Below, piece by piece: positions 8,471 through 17,510 of a DNA stretch of 47,619 nt (position 1 is its first letter; each line of letters opens with the position of its first letter). Location of the stretch: the NCBI RefSeq assembly GCF_011378855.1, contig NZ_WTLB01000034.1, positions 1-47,619 of the forward strand. The letters run 5' to 3'. The position numbers and the translations under genes were made by a program. Origin of the DNA: Pseudoalteromonas sp. Z1A8. GTDB lineage: Bacteria > Pseudomonadota > Gammaproteobacteria > Enterobacterales > Alteromonadaceae. The notes under the pieces were generated by a model that saw only the letters and a program-made list of their open reading frames with translations, searched no databases and was not told the DNA's origin.

Positions 8471-9151
8471 TTAATTAGTCGGCATTAAATAAATCTCACG
8501 TACGCTGTTGCGCTGGTTTGCTTCAATAGCAAACAGTACGGCGTCGGCTACATCTTGTGGGTCGAGCTTATCGGGTTTAGCTTCATCAAAAAATGGGGTG
8601 TTTACCATGCCCGGTGCTATGGTGGTGCAGCGGCCATTCCATTCGCTCATTTCCTCAGCAAGGTTTTGCCCAAAGCCGTAAGCAAACCATTTAGTTGCAC
8701 CGTAAATAGAGCCGCCAATTGGCTTACGACCCGCAGCAGAGCTGGTTAATATAAAGTGACCTTTGTTTTGGCGTAAATGCGGCAGGGTTAATTTTGCAGT
8801 CCACAGTAGGGCTTTAATGTTTATGTCGATCATGGTTGACCACTCATCAGGGTCGCCTTTTTCGGTGCCAGCGGTTGAAACACCCATACCTGCGTTAGCA
8901 AAGGCTACATCTAATCGGCCAAACTTTTCAATGCCTTTAGCAACTACGTTTTCAAGCGCGGTAAAGTCGGTTGCATCGGCGGCTACGCTAAGGGCATTAT
9001 TTGAGCCTAATGACTCTACTAACTCAGTTAACTTATCTTCGCGTCTAGCGGTAAGTATTACTTTATGACCATTATTTACAAGGGTTTTTGCGGTTGCTTC
9101 ACCAATGCCACTTGAAGCGCCAGTTATAAGTACTATTTTTTCTTTTGCCAT
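8471..9151 (-). CDS. Short-chain dehydrogenase/reductase (YdfG-like)
   Basis: 226-residue classical SDR. The cofactor motif TGASSGIG is at about residues 10-17, NAG at 89-91, the catalytic Ser lies in 'TSSAAGR' (about 138), and YGATK (about 150-154) supplies the Tyr and Lys. It should carry out NAD(P)-dependent oxidation or reduction of a small alcohol or carbonyl compound such as 3-hydroxy acids; residue 38 region 'ARREDK' with basic residues favours NADP. Standalone gene; a clear ribosome site (AGAGG) precedes the ATG. Confidence 0.92.
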   Translation of the reverse strand: MAKEKIVLITGASSGIGEATAKTLVNNGHKVILTARREDKLTELVESLGSNNALSVAADATDFTALENVVAKGIEKFGRLDVAFANAGMGVSTAGTEKGDPDEWSTMIDINIKALLWTAKLTLPHLRQNKGHFILTSSAAGRKPIGGSIYGATKWFAYGFGQNLAEEMSEWNGRCTTIAPGMVNTPFFDEAKPDKLDPQDVADAVLFAIEANQRNSVREIYLMPTN

Positions 9152-9426
9152 GGGATACCTCTTTTATGAACGTTGAAAGCTTAAAACGAGGATACCAAAA
9201 AACGATTAACCTACATTGAATAGTCGCTATAAATTCGCCGTAAATAGGTGTGCTTTGCAACTTAAAAATCATGGTTTTAACAGTGTTTTTAAAATTGAAA
9301 TAAGTGATTAAAAAAGATAGGTTTAAATTTTTTATTCTATATACTCGCGCCACTTCTTTTGAAGTCGGTTTTTATTAGATTTAACCATTATTTTGCTGAG
9401 TTTCAGCCACATTTATCGGAACAAAC

Positions 9427-10284
9427 ATGAAAGATAAACTCTTAGCGTTTTGGCAAAGCCATTCAGAAACAATCATCACTTTAGGTTACAAGGTGATTTT
9501 AGCGTTGGTGATATTAGTTGCGAGTGCCTTAATTGCACGCTCGTTTAAAAAAGCGATTAAAAATTCTAAGTCCCCATTAAAGAAGGTGGATAGTACGCTA
9601 CTTCCTCTTTTATCGAGTATTGCTGGTTATTTGGTTTATATAATTGCTGGGCTATTTATTTTAGATATTTTTGGCGTTAATACGGCAAGCTTAATTGCGC
9701 TAATGGGCGCTGCAGGTTTAGCGATTGGTTTAGCCCTTAAAAATACGCTTAGTAATATTGCTGCAGGAATTATGCTACTAATACTCAGGCCTTTTAAAAT
9801 AGGCGACTTTGTTGATGCCAGTGGCACGCTTGGTACTGTGAGTGAAATAAACCTATTTACCACTATTTTTAAAACCACCGACGGCCTTTATATTGCATCG
9901 CCTAACGGTAAAGTGTGGGGTGGCAATATTAAAAACTTTACCCGCAATGGCAAAAGACGAATGGATATAGTGGTGGGTATTTCCTATGCCGACTCTATTG
10001 ACGTTGGTTTAAATGTGCTTAAAGAATTAGCCGCATCAGAGAGCCGGTTACTCGCAGAGCCTGCACCTAAAGTAATGGTGACATCAATAGGTGAAAGCGC
10101 GGTAAACATTCAATTACGCGCATGGACTGTAAATGGTGATTATTGGCAAACTGTGTGGGATTTAAATAAACGTGTTAAAGAAGCAATTGAAGGCGCTGGG
10201 CTGAGTATTCCGTTTCCGCAGCGTACGCTGCATATATCGGAGTCGATGGCATCGGCAGTTACGGTTAATACCAATCCGCAATAA
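9427..10284 (+). CDS. MscS-family small-conductance mechanosensitive channel
   Basis: 285 residues, close to E. coli MscS. Three transmembrane helices occupy about residues 17-40, 60-85 and 90-125. The pore-lining TM3 has the diagnostic 'GAAGLAIGLALKNTLSN' glycine/alanine packing. A beta domain ('PFKIGDFVDASGTLGTV') and the C-terminal alpha/beta cage follow. It opens under membrane tension to release solutes during hypo-osmotic shock, relevant to a marine cell. Monocistronic; ends at the strong terminator at 10468. Confidence 0.95.
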   Translation: MKDKLLAFWQSHSETIITLGYKVILALVILVASALIARSFKKAIKNSKSPLKKVDSTLLPLLSSIAGYLVYIIAGLFILDIFGVNTASLIALMGAAGLAIGLALKNTLSNIAAGIMLLILRPFKIGDFVDASGTLGTVSEINLFTTIFKTTDGLYIASPNGKVWGGNIKNFTRNGKRRMDIVVGISYADSIDVGLNVLKELAASESRLLAEPAPKVMVTSIGESAVNIQLRAWTVNGDYWQTVWDLNKRVKEAIEGAGLSIPFPQRTLHISESMASAVTVNTNPQ

Positions 10285-10306
10285 TACTTAATCATTTTGC
10301 GGGGCT

Positions 10307-10387
10307 AAACGTGTCGCTACCTGCGTTAAAAAATCCTCATTTAGAACAACTAAATAGCGAATTCTTTGCCTAGTTATCAACACGTTT
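10307..10387. repeat. Imperfect palindromic intergenic element (MITE-like)
   Basis: AAACGTGT (10307-10314) and ACACGTTT (10380-10387) are inverted ends. An inner CATTTAG (10338-10344) faces CTAAAT (10350-10355), with further partial pairing between. The roughly 80-bp folded structure between mscS and its terminator contains no ORF and resembles dispersed palindromic repeats seen in Alteromonadales. Only one copy is in this window, so repeat status is inferred. Confidence 0.45.
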
Positions 10388-10467
10388 TTCCAGCCTCAAA
10401 ATAGATCACTTAATTAAGCGAATTGGTATAATAAAGACGTTTAAATTCTAGTAGCACTAACACAAAT

Positions 10468-10497
10468 AAAAATAGCGAGCCTTGGCTCGCTATTTTT
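10468..10497. terminator. Strong bidirectional rho-independent terminator
   Basis: AAAAATAGCGAGCC and GGCTCGCTATTTTT form a perfect 14-bp stem with a 2-nt apex between the convergent mscS-like gene and astB, with A/T runs on both sides. Confidence 0.9.
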
Positions 10498-10524
10498 GTA
10501 TTAGCCTTTGTGTTGGTTGAGGTA

Positions 10525-11871
10525 TTAACCTTCTAATTGAAAGTCGTACACTGAGCCTAAATTAAGTAACTGTGTAAGCTCATCAAGTGCTTGGTAGCTT
10601 TCAGTTAATAGGGCTGAGTCTGCAAAGTCACTTGCGCCTAATTTGTCGCGGTAGTTACGCTTTGCCCAGTCACATAGTTGTGTGTATTTAGTATCCGTTA
10701 AAATAACCTCTGGGTTTACCGCAGTAAGTTCTTGCTCGTTAAGGGCTACACGTAAACGCAAGCACGCAGGTCCGCCGCCATTTTGCATACTTTGGCGTAA
10801 ATCAAAAAACTGCACTTGGTTTACTGGGTTATCCGCCATAATCATTTCTTCAATGTAGGCGTTAACTGCGCTGTTGCGTTTACACTCTTGTGGTGCAACT
10901 AGCAGCATTGAACCATCGGCAAGGCTTACTAATTGGCTATTAAATAAGTAACTACTTACAGCATCGGTAATGCTTACTTTATCGGAAGGTACTTCAATAA
11001 TATAAAATTCTTTACTGCCCACATACGCTTCGCGAATATCTTGTAGTGCCAGTGCTTGGTTTAAAAATGCTTGCTGGTGGCACAGTAATACGTTGGCGTT
11101 ACCTACAGCAATTACATCATTATGAAACACACCTTGGTCTATTACGTCTGGATTTTGCTGTAGTAAAATTTGGCTTGAATCTTTTAAGTTATGTAAACGA
11201 CAAATTGCTTCTGAGGCTTCAAGTGTTTGCCTTGCAGGAAACTTAGCGGGTTTTGGTAATTGGCTGTTAAACGCGCTGGCACCAAATACAAACATTTCAA
11301 GGCCTTGCTCGCCGTGGCTGTCACAAAAACGAGTATGGTTTGCTGCACCTTCGTCGCCAAAAAAGCCTTGGTCTGGCAAATGGGTATGGTGCGCAAAGTA
11401 TTTGTCGTTATTAAACATCGCTTTTAATAAGCGTGTAGTGGTTGCAGGCTCTAATGAACGATGAAACTTATTATTTAAATTAGCTGAAGTAAAATGTACT
11501 TTGCCGTCGGTTGTATCAGGAGATGGCGATACCGTAGCGGCATTAGCTGTCCACATTGCAGATGCTGAATAACACGCACGTAATAAAATAGGATCGGCTT
11601 TAAACGCTTTATGAATAACTTGCGCATCGTTGCCTGTAAAGCCTAAGCGGCGCAGTACGTTTAAGTCGGGGCGCGCATGAGGGGCAAATACACCTTGAGT
11701 TAGGCCTTTGTCGTGCATGGCTTTCATTTTTTCAAGGCCTTGAAGCACCGCCTCTTGAGGATTTGAAAAGCTTGCTGCGTTATTCAACGAGGCAACATTA
11801 CCATACGATAAACCAGCGTAGTTGTGAGTAGGACCCACTAAGCCATCAAAATTAACTTCCAAAGCGTTCAT
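10525..11871 (-). CDS. astB: N-succinylarginine dihydrolase AstB
   Basis: 448 residues, full length for AstB, the amidinotransferase-fold enzyme that converts N2-succinyl-L-arginine to N2-succinylornithine, CO2 and two ammonia in the AST arginine degradation pathway. Visible family blocks are the N-terminal '[16 protein letters not shown]', the '[14 protein letters not shown]' segment with the catalytic His, and '[12 protein letters not shown]' with the nucleophilic Cys near the C-terminus. In enterobacteria it lies in astCADBE; here it is alone, so the other steps must be encoded elsewhere. It ends at the shared terminator at 10468. Confidence 0.96.
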   Translation of the reverse strand: MNALEVNFDGLVGPTHNYAGLSYGNVASLNNAASFSNPQEAVLQGLEKMKAMHDKGLTQGVFAPHARPDLNVLRRLGFTGNDAQVIHKAFKADPILLRACYSASAMWTANAATVSPSPDTTDGKVHFTSANLNNKFHRSLEPATTTRLLKAMFNNDKYFAHHTHLPDQGFFGDEGAANHTRFCDSHGEQGLEMFVFGASAFNSQLPKPAKFPARQTLEASEAICRLHNLKDSSQILLQQNPDVIDQGVFHNDVIAVGNANVLLCHQQAFLNQALALQDIREAYVGSKEFYIIEVPSDKVSITDAVSSYLFNSQLVSLADGSMLLVAPQECKRNSAVNAYIEEMIMADNPVNQVQFFDLRQSMQNGGGPACLRLRVALNEQELTAVNPEVILTDTKYTQLCDWAKRNYRDKLGASDFADSALLTESYQALDELTQLLNLGSVYDFQLEG

Positions 11872-12098
11872 ACACGTTCCAACTAAAAATTTTCAATAGG
11901 GTGCAACAATACAATGCAATTGAGCTGCTTGCAAAGTTATAAACGCAGTGTTTTTACTAATTTTTTGATGTTTTTATATTGAACGGTTAATTTGAGTTTA
12001 ATAAAAAATGTACGCATAAATTTCATAGTGCGCAAAAGCTTAGCCTAAAGTGAGTTTATACATTTAAGCTTTATGCCAAGCCTTTACACAATAAGATG

Positions 12099-12218
12099 CT
12101 ACTTAACATAGGCGCGTTCTTTATCAGCGGTAGTGCGGGTATTTGTAGGGTCGTTAACTTGCCAAACGCTAATGTCTAAACGCCATAAAAGGTAAAGGGT
12201 ATGATATAAGTTGAACAT
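12099..12218 (-). CDS. Possible 39-residue small protein
   Basis: An ATG at 12218 opens a frame of 39 codons ending in TAG, preceded by a well-spaced AAGGA (AAGGAAAAACC-ATG on the minus strand). The product starts MFNLYHTLYLLWRLDI, a short amphipathic or membrane-associating helix, and ends in a charged tail with 'TTADKERAYVK'. I do not recognise a family. The ribosome site and non-random composition argue for translation; its shortness argues for caution. It lies between astB and the frameshifted gene and could be an independent small regulator or membrane peptide. Confidence 0.5.
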   Translation of the reverse strand: MFNLYHTLYLLWRLDISVWQVNDPTNTRTTADKERAYVK

Positions 12219-12402
12219 GGTTTTTCCTTGGTATTTTCACTGAACACATCAGTCTATAGGAAGAAGTATGCCAACATTAACTTGAATATTTTATGAATAG
12301 AAATCAGGTATTTAGTATTTAAGTGTAAATACATACTTAAGGGTTAGCACCAAAGTGGTGAAGCATTATTAAAAAGTGCACCAGCGTGGTGTGTTTTTAA
12401 CA

Positions 12403-12447
12403 AAAAGCCCTGCAACTATTGGGGTCACTTAAATGTGCAAGGCTTTT
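12403..12447 (-). terminator. Hairpin downstream of the frameshifted propeller gene
   Basis: AAAAGCC-c-TGCA (from 12403) pairs with TGCA-a-GGCTTTT (to 12447) with one mismatch and a roughly 20-nt loop. It follows the stop of the minus-strand gene ending at 12473, and the minus-strand read ends in a T run. Confidence 0.6.
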
Positions 12448-12472
12448 AAAAAGTATAGGTATCAAAAAGTAA

Positions 12473-13556
12473 TTAACGGCCTACTTTTGCTTTTACTAAA
12501 GGCTCAAACGACATTACTTTAAACTTACCGTGGCTTTTATTTTTACCATTATTAAGTACAGGCGAGTTGTGTAAATCGTCAACGGTAAAGTATATTTTAT
12601 CATCGGCTCCGTAGCTAAAACCATCTGGCCAGCTAAGACGATCGTCTTTAAATAATACTTCGTAGTCGCCAGTAGGTTTAATTACGCCAATTGCACCGTT
12701 GGTTATGTCGGTTACGTATACGTTACCGCCGCCATCAACAATAATACCGTCTGAAATTGGCTTAGTGCCGTAACGCGTAACTTTGTCTTCAAGTGCTTTA
12801 GCCGAAAGGCTCTCGTTATTTATATCGCTGGTGGCAATACGGTAAACCGACGTGCCCGACATAGATCCAAAGTAAAGCCAGTCTTCGTTAGGGTCAAGCG
12901 TAATTGGGTTAACACCTAAGCGGGCAGGTTGTCCGCCAATGCTCATAGTGCGGCCATCAATAACCATATCGATATTTTCGGCTGTAGTGTAATGGCTATC
13001 TTGTAATACTCTGCGAGCGACACCTGTTTTAAGGTTAACCGTAATAATAGCGGCTTGGCTGCCATGGGCTGTGTCGGCAATGTATACAACGCCATGTTTA
13101 TTATCGATTACTAAATCGTTTAAAAATGAGGTGTCGGTAATCATTGGTTTTGCGAGGTAAATAATTTTATGCAGTTGCTCTTTACTTGTATCCCAACCCA
13201 CTAAGCGCCCAGCGCGATCTGGCCCTGATGTGTCGAGCATCCATAAAACCAAGTACATCGTAAAAACCTTTACCGCTATTGTACGCGTAAGCCCATTCTT
13301 CATTAGGGTAGGGCTTAGTTGTGCCATCGCTTAAAAGCTCCATAATTTTTTGCTTTTGGCCGTAAAAACCATGTACTGATAAAAACTTTCTACCCGATGG
13401 CGTAATAGCAATGTTACCCGGTGGGTGCTGCGCATCAAACGTGGCTACTGTTTTTAAATCAGCATTTTGATTAGCGGTATTAGCAAGTACGGCGTTGCTG
13501 CCTAAAAGTGCAGTGCTACATGCCGCTGCTAAGAGTAATTTTTTTATATGAGTCAT
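12473..13556 (-). pseudogene. Frameshifted Yellow/royal-jelly-type (SMP-30-like) secreted beta-propeller protein
   Basis: Two overlapping minus-strand frames make one gene. The first (from 13556) gives a signal peptide (about residues 1-25, 'GSNAVLA') and the propeller start up to 'NSGKGFYDVL'. The second continues with 'LWMLDTSGPDRAGRLVGWD' through 'DTAHGSQAAI', 'PNEDWLYFGSMSG' and 'SWPDGFSYG' to 12473. Removing one base within 13245-13252 (a G and T run on the minus strand) restores a single frame of about 360 residues. The fold resembles major royal jelly/Yellow proteins and strictosidine synthase/gluconolactonase-like propellers. This may be a true recent frameshift or a sequencing error in a homopolymer; the rest of the gene is undamaged, favouring a recent event. 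Confidence 0.85.
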
Positions 13557-13601
13557 TTTTAAAACCTTTTAAAACACGTTTATTGTTTAAAAATTAAGAG
13601 C

Positions 13602-14036
13602 CTAATCGGCTAAGTCGTTTACTACTAAATCGAGCAGCTGCATCAACTGCTTCGCTTGTGTTGCATCTACACTATCAAATTTACATAAAATATTTTTAGG
13701 AATATCGGCTGCTTTTAACTTAAGTGATTGGCCATACTGGGTTAGCTGCACTAGGCGTTTGCGTTTGTCGTGCTCATCTTTAATAACAGCCAGTAATGAT
13801 TTGTCGCTCATTTTTTTGAGTATTTGGGTCATTGCACCGCCGTCTATCGCGGTTTTATCTATTAGCCCTGCAATTGTTATTTCGTCTTGCTCCCACAGCG
13901 CCATCATTACTACGTATTGCGGGTAAGTTAAATTTAGCTCGTTTAAAGGCTTGCGATACGCACGCGCAATGCTGTTAGATGCCATATATAACCGGTGGCA
14001 TAACTGATTTTTTAACTTTAATTGCTCAAACGGCAT
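13602..14036 (-). CDS. ohrR: OhrR, MarR-family organic-peroxide-sensing repressor
   Basis: 144 residues from the ATG at 14036, chosen because it has a strong AAGGA site (14046-14050) and gives the usual OhrR N-terminus; a longer frame opens at 14093. Winged-helix MarR fold with the OhrR signature 'LCHRLYMASN': Cys13 is the expected redox sensor that is oxidised by organic hydroperoxides, releasing DNA. 'LDELNLTYPQYVVMMALWE'-like and 'DKRKRLVQLTQYG' wing motifs are typical. Divergent from ohr, its expected target, with palindromic sites between them. Confidence 0.92.
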   Translation of the reverse strand: MPFEQLKLKNQLCHRLYMASNSIARAYRKPLNELNLTYPQYVVMMALWEQDEITIAGLIDKTAIDGGAMTQILKKMSDKSLLAVIKDEHDKRKRLVQLTQYGQSLKLKAADIPKNILCKFDSVDATQAKQLMQLLDLVVNDLAD

Positions 14037-14071
14037 AACGTTATCCTTTATTTCAATATATGCTATTTTAA

Positions 14072-14127
14072 TTTGCATGCAAAGTATTTGCAATCTCTAA
14101 TTACTTGATCTATTATTTTGCACACAA
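14072..14127. promoter_or_regulatory. Candidate OhrR operator region between ohrR and ohr
   Basis: A perfect 12-bp palindrome TTTGCATGCAAA lies at 14072-14083, followed by related half-sites TTTGCA near 14087 and 14116 in front of ohr. The position between the divergent ohrR and ohr starts fits an autoregulated OhrR site. The sequence differs from the TACAATT-type site of Bacillus, so assignment rests on position and symmetry. Confidence 0.45.
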
Positions 14128-14159
14128 ACTAAATTGATTACTAAACTTTGGAGTTCATT

Positions 14160-14588
14160 ATGAATGTATTACAAAACGTAGCTTACACAGCAAAAGCAAC
14201 TGCAACTGGCGGCCGTGAAGGCGTAGCTAAATCTGATGATGGCCGTTTAGATGTAAAACTATCAACACCTAAAGGTTTAGGCGGCGATGACGGACAAGGC
14301 ACTAACCCAGAGCAATTATTTGCCGCAGGTTATGCAGCATGTTTTATTGGCGCACTTAAATTTGTAGCGGGTAGCGAAAAAATAGATTTACCAAGCGACA
14401 CACATATTAATTCACAAGTGTCTATTGGCGCGATTGAAGGCGGTTTTGGGATTGCAGTAAAACTGGCTGTATCACTAGGTGATATGGATAAAGCAGCAGC
14501 GCAAACGCTTGTAGATAAAGCGCATCAAGTATGCCCATATTCAAACGCAACACGTGGCAATATTGAAGTAGAGCTTTCAGTTATTTAA
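14160..14588 (+). CDS. ohr: Organic hydroperoxide resistance protein Ohr
   Basis: 142 residues from the ATG at 14160 with TTGGAG directly upstream. Ohr/OsmC-fold thiol peroxidase that reduces organic and fatty-acid hydroperoxides using lipoylated protein partners. Both catalytic cysteines are present: C61 in 'GYAACFIGAL' and C125 in 'VCPYSNATRGN', plus a conserved Arg in the N-terminal region. Paired divergently with ohrR. A perfect terminator follows. Confidence 0.96.
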   Translation: MNVLQNVAYTAKATATGGREGVAKSDDGRLDVKLSTPKGLGGDDGQGTNPEQLFAAGYAACFIGALKFVAGSEKIDLPSDTHINSQVSIGAIEGGFGIAVKLAVSLGDMDKAAAQTLVDKAHQVCPYSNATRGNIEVELSVI

Positions 14589-14610
14589 TAACTAAATAAA
14601 GAAAAGTTAT

Positions 14611-14649
14611 AAAAGCACACAACGACAATTAGTCGCTGTGTGCTTTTTT
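14611..14649 (+). terminator. Rho-independent terminator of ohr
   Basis: AAAAGCACACAaCGAC pairs with GTCGcTGTGTGCTTTT (one mismatch, 5-nt loop), followed by further T residues to 14649. Confidence 0.9.
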
Positions 14650-14673
14650 GCGTTTTAGAGCAAAATAATTTAA

Positions 14674-14693
14674 ATATACAAATAATCGTATAT
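14674..14693 (+). promoter_or_regulatory. Candidate ArsR operator upstream of arsR
   Basis: ATATAC-8 nt-GTATAT inverted repeat at 14674-14693, about 60 bp before the arsR start. A second AT-rich stretch with CATATG (14703-14708) and GTATATG (near 14728) follows. ArsR-family repressors bind AT-rich interrupted palindromes of this shape at their own promoters. Confidence 0.45.
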
Positions 14694-14754
14694 TCACTAT
14701 TTCATATGTTGAATTTTTGTTTTATTGTATATGCACTAACACTGCGAGGACACT

Positions 14755-15108
14755 ATGGAACAATTCAACCCACTTCAATTTTATAAATGCCTAGCGGATG
14801 ATACGCGCTTAAAGGCCATGCTGTTAATTAGCGACCAAGAAGAGCTGTGTGTATGCGAACTTGTTGCTGCACTTGAACTAAGCCAACCTAAAGTGTCGCG
14901 CCATTTAGCACAATTAAGGCAATGCGGATTACTGAGCGATCGTAAGCAAAATCAATGGGTTTATTACAGCATTAATAAAGCCCTGCCCGAATGGGCTAAA
15001 AATGTATTAACGCAAACCCTGACTGCTAACCCTTCATTTTATGAAAACGATTTAACGCGGTTAAATACTATGGGTAATCGCCCTGAACGAGCAGCTAGCT
15101 GTTGTTAA
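14755..15108 (+). CDS. arsR: ArsR-family arsenite-responsive repressor
   Basis: 117-residue winged-helix repressor. The metalloid site is visible as C32 and C34 in 'ELCVCEL' at the start of the recognition region, the classic As(III)-binding motif. The HTH 'LSQPKVSRHLAQLRQCGLL' and wing 'NQWVYYSINK' follow. A terminal CC pair (116-117) could add thiol ligands. It heads the arsR-GAPDH-arsJ cluster (44 bp then 24 bp gaps) and likely represses all three genes until arsenite enters and displaces it. Confidence 0.93.
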   Translation: MEQFNPLQFYKCLADDTRLKAMLLISDQEELCVCELVAALELSQPKVSRHLAQLRQCGLLSDRKQNQWVYYSINKALPEWAKNVLTQTLTANPSFYENDLTRLNTMGNRPERAASCC

Positions 15109-15152
15109 CTAACTAATTAGTAAATAAATTAACTCATTAAAGGTATTTTATT

Positions 15153-16163
15153 ATGACAATTAAAGTAGGTATTAACGGTTTTGGCCGTATGGGGCGTTTA
15201 ACGCTGCGCGCAGCAGTTGATTGGCCAGAAATAGAGTTTATTAAAGTAAACGATGTAGCGGGCGATGCTAAAACCCATGCTCATTTAATTGAGTTTGACT
15301 CGGTACACGGGCGCTTAGCACAACATATTACCAGCGATGAAAACTCATTTAGTGTAGGTAAACACACTATTTTAGTGACGAATAATAAAACTATAAATGA
15401 AACTGATTGGTCGGGTTGCGATGTAGTAATAGAAGCCTGCGGAAAAATGAAAACCACCGAATTGCTAAACCAATATTTAGAACAAGGTGTTAAGCGCGTT
15501 GTAGTAACGGCGCCAGTAAAAGAAGACGGCATATTAAATGTAGTAATGGGTGTAAACGATGATCTTTATAACCCAAGTGAGCATAAGATTGTTACAGCCG
15601 CCTCTTGTACTACTAACTGTTTAGCGCCAATAGTAAAGGTTTTGCAAGAAAAAGTGGGCATCAAGCACGGCTCAATGACCACTATTCACGATATAACCAA
15701 TACACAAACTATTATTGATGCACCGCATAAAGATTTACGTCGCGCACGTTCGTGTGGGGCTAGTTTAATACCAACCACAACCGGTAGTGCAACAGCTATT
15801 ACGCATATATTCCCTGAGCTTAAGGGCAAGTTAAACGGCCATGCTGTGCGTGTACCTCTTACTAATGCGTCAATTACCGATTGCGTATTTGAGCTTGAGC
15901 GCGGCGTTACACAAAGTGAAGTGAACACTTGGTTTAAAAACGCTGCAAATAACGAGCTAAAAGATATTTTAGGCTACGAAGAAAAACCACTTGTATCTAT
16001 AGATTACAAAACAGATCCGCGTAGCTGCACCATAGATGCCCTTTCAACCATGGTAATTAATAACACTCAGCTTAAGTTATACGCTTGGTATGATAACGAG
16101 TGGGGTTATGCAAACCGTACTGCTGAGCTAATGCTTAAAGTTGCAAAAAGTGATGTGGTCTAA
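15153..16163 (+). CDS. ArsJ-associated glyceraldehyde-3-phosphate dehydrogenase
   Basis: 336-residue GAPDH with the N-terminal NAD motif '[10 protein letters not shown]' and the catalytic Cys152 in 'ASCTTNC'; a His follows in '[11 protein letters not shown]'. In ars clusters with ArsJ, this enzyme uses arsenate in place of phosphate with glyceraldehyde-3-phosphate, forming 1-arseno-3-phosphoglycerate. The neighbouring arsR and arsJ make that role much more likely than glycolysis. Length and motifs are complete. Confidence 0.93.
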   Translation: MTIKVGINGFGRMGRLTLRAAVDWPEIEFIKVNDVAGDAKTHAHLIEFDSVHGRLAQHITSDENSFSVGKHTILVTNNKTINETDWSGCDVVIEACGKMKTTELLNQYLEQGVKRVVVTAPVKEDGILNVVMGVNDDLYNPSEHKIVTAASCTTNCLAPIVKVLQEKVGIKHGSMTTIHDITNTQTIIDAPHKDLRRARSCGASLIPTTTGSATAITHIFPELKGKLNGHAVRVPLTNASITDCVFELERGVTQSEVNTWFKNAANNELKDILGYEEKPLVSIDYKTDPRSCTIDALSTMVINNTQLKLYAWYDNEWGYANRTAELMLKVAKSDVV

Positions 16164-16187
16164 TCTCGTTTAAAAAGGCTTAACGCT

Positions 16188-17405
16188 ATGTTTGCGCAGT
16201 TAGCTAGTTTACCAAGTTCTATAAAACAATATTTAATAATTACCGGTAATTACTGGGCATTTACTTTAACAGATGGTGCGCTGCGCATGCTGGTGGTGCT
16301 GTATTTTCATCAGTTAGGATATGGCGCATTTGCGATAGCCATGCTGTTTTTGTTTTATGAAATTTTTGGTGTGATCACCAATTTAGTCGGTGGTTGGCTT
16401 GGGGCGCATTTAGGGTTAAATAAAACCATGAATGTAGGGCTTGGGCTGCAATTGGTAGCTTTGGCTATGCTCTGCGTGCCTGGAGATTGGCTAACTGTTG
16501 CCTACGTAATGGCAGCGCAAGCACTGAGCGGTATAGCTAAAGATTTAAATAAAATGAGCGCAAAAAGCGCTATTAAGTATTTAGTACCGCAAGGAGACGC
16601 CGGGAAAAGCCAATTATATAAATGGGTTGCCATACTTACGGGTTCTAAAAATGCGTTAAAAGGAGTGGGCTTTTTTTTAGGTGGCTTGCTACTTACCGTA
16701 TTTGGCTTTGTAGGTGCGTTAGTAAGCTTAATAGCTTTACTTAGTGTTGCGTGGGTTATTAGTTTAATTTATTTAAAAGGCGATATTGGCAAAGCCAAAA
16801 ATAAACCTAAGTTTAAAGAGCTATTTTCTAAATCGCGGGCAATAAACTTACTTAGCGCAGCGCGTTTATGTTTATTTGCAGCGCGCGATGTGTGGTTTGT
16901 AGTGGCACTGCCTGTTTACTTAGCTGCTCAGTTTAACTGGGATCATTGGTGGGTAAGTGGCTTTATGGCCTTATGGGTGATTGCTTATGGATTAGTGCAG
17001 TCGCAAGCGCCACGTATAACCGGACAAAGTGATTCAAACTTACACACAGTCAAAAAAGCGTATTGGTGGGTTGCTTTATTAAGTGGCGTAACCAGTATTT
17101 TAGCGTTGCTGATGCAATTTGATATAGCGGTACATTTTACGCTTGTAATCGGCTTACTTATTTTTGGCGGTGTATTTGCTGTAAATTCATCATTGCATAG
17201 CTATTTAATAGTAAGTTTTGCTAAAGACGATGGGGTATCGCTCGATGTTGGTTTTTACTATATGGCCAATGCAATAGGGCGTTTGCTTGGCACGGTGCTC
17301 TCTGGCTGGGTTTTTCAAGTATATGGGCTGGTGGCATGTTTATGGGTAAGTGTGTGTTTGCTAATTATGGCTACAATTACAACTGCATGCTTGGCTAAGC
17401 GTTAA
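16188..17405 (+). CDS. arsJ: ArsJ organoarsenical efflux permease (MFS)
   Basis: 405-residue major facilitator protein with about 11-12 membrane helices across its length. It begins 'LPSSIKQYLIITGNYWAFTLTDGALRMLVV', matching the conserved ArsJ N-terminus (shown in two parts: LPSSIKQYLIITGNYW and TLTDGALRMLVV). ArsJ exports 1-arseno-3-phosphoglycerate made by the upstream GAPDH, which then falls apart outside to arsenate and 3-phosphoglycerate. This gives arsenate resistance without reduction to arsenite; no arsC, arsB or acr3 gene is present here. Confidence 0.93.
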   Translation: MFAQLASLPSSIKQYLIITGNYWAFTLTDGALRMLVVLYFHQLGYGAFAIAMLFLFYEIFGVITNLVGGWLGAHLGLNKTMNVGLGLQLVALAMLCVPGDWLTVAYVMAAQALSGIAKDLNKMSAKSAIKYLVPQGDAGKSQLYKWVAILTGSKNALKGVGFFLGGLLLTVFGFVGALVSLIALLSVAWVISLIYLKGDIGKAKNKPKFKELFSKSRAINLLSAARLCLFAARDVWFVVALPVYLAAQFNWDHWWVSGFMALWVIAYGLVQSQAPRITGQSDSNLHTVKKAYWWVALLSGVTSILALLMQFDIAVHFTLVIGLLIFGGVFAVNSSLHSYLIVSFAKDDGVSLDVGFYYMANAIGRLLGTVLSGWVFQVYGLVACLWVSVCLLIMATITTACLAKR

Positions 17406-17510
17406 AAACTCAACTTATTGTATTAATTTCAATTTGTTTGATGATATTCATAGCTTCGTTGGTTAGATCTACTAAACTGTATCAGTAGTTTTAATTAAAG
17501 GGTGAGATGA

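Larger units (their letters stand above)
11872..12472. other. Intergenic region upstream of astB
   Basis: About 600 bp between astB and the frameshifted propeller gene. It is AT-rich and holds the 39-codon small ORF at 12099-12218 and a hairpin at 12403-12447. The astB promoter should lie within 11880-12060, but I could not choose a convincing -35/-10 pair. Nothing else recognised. Confidence 0.6.

Noticed and set aside
7232..9151. A defence island around the HEPN-like gene
   Set aside because: Neighbours are a metallopeptidase, SDR and MscS channel; no restriction, toxin or phage genes are present.
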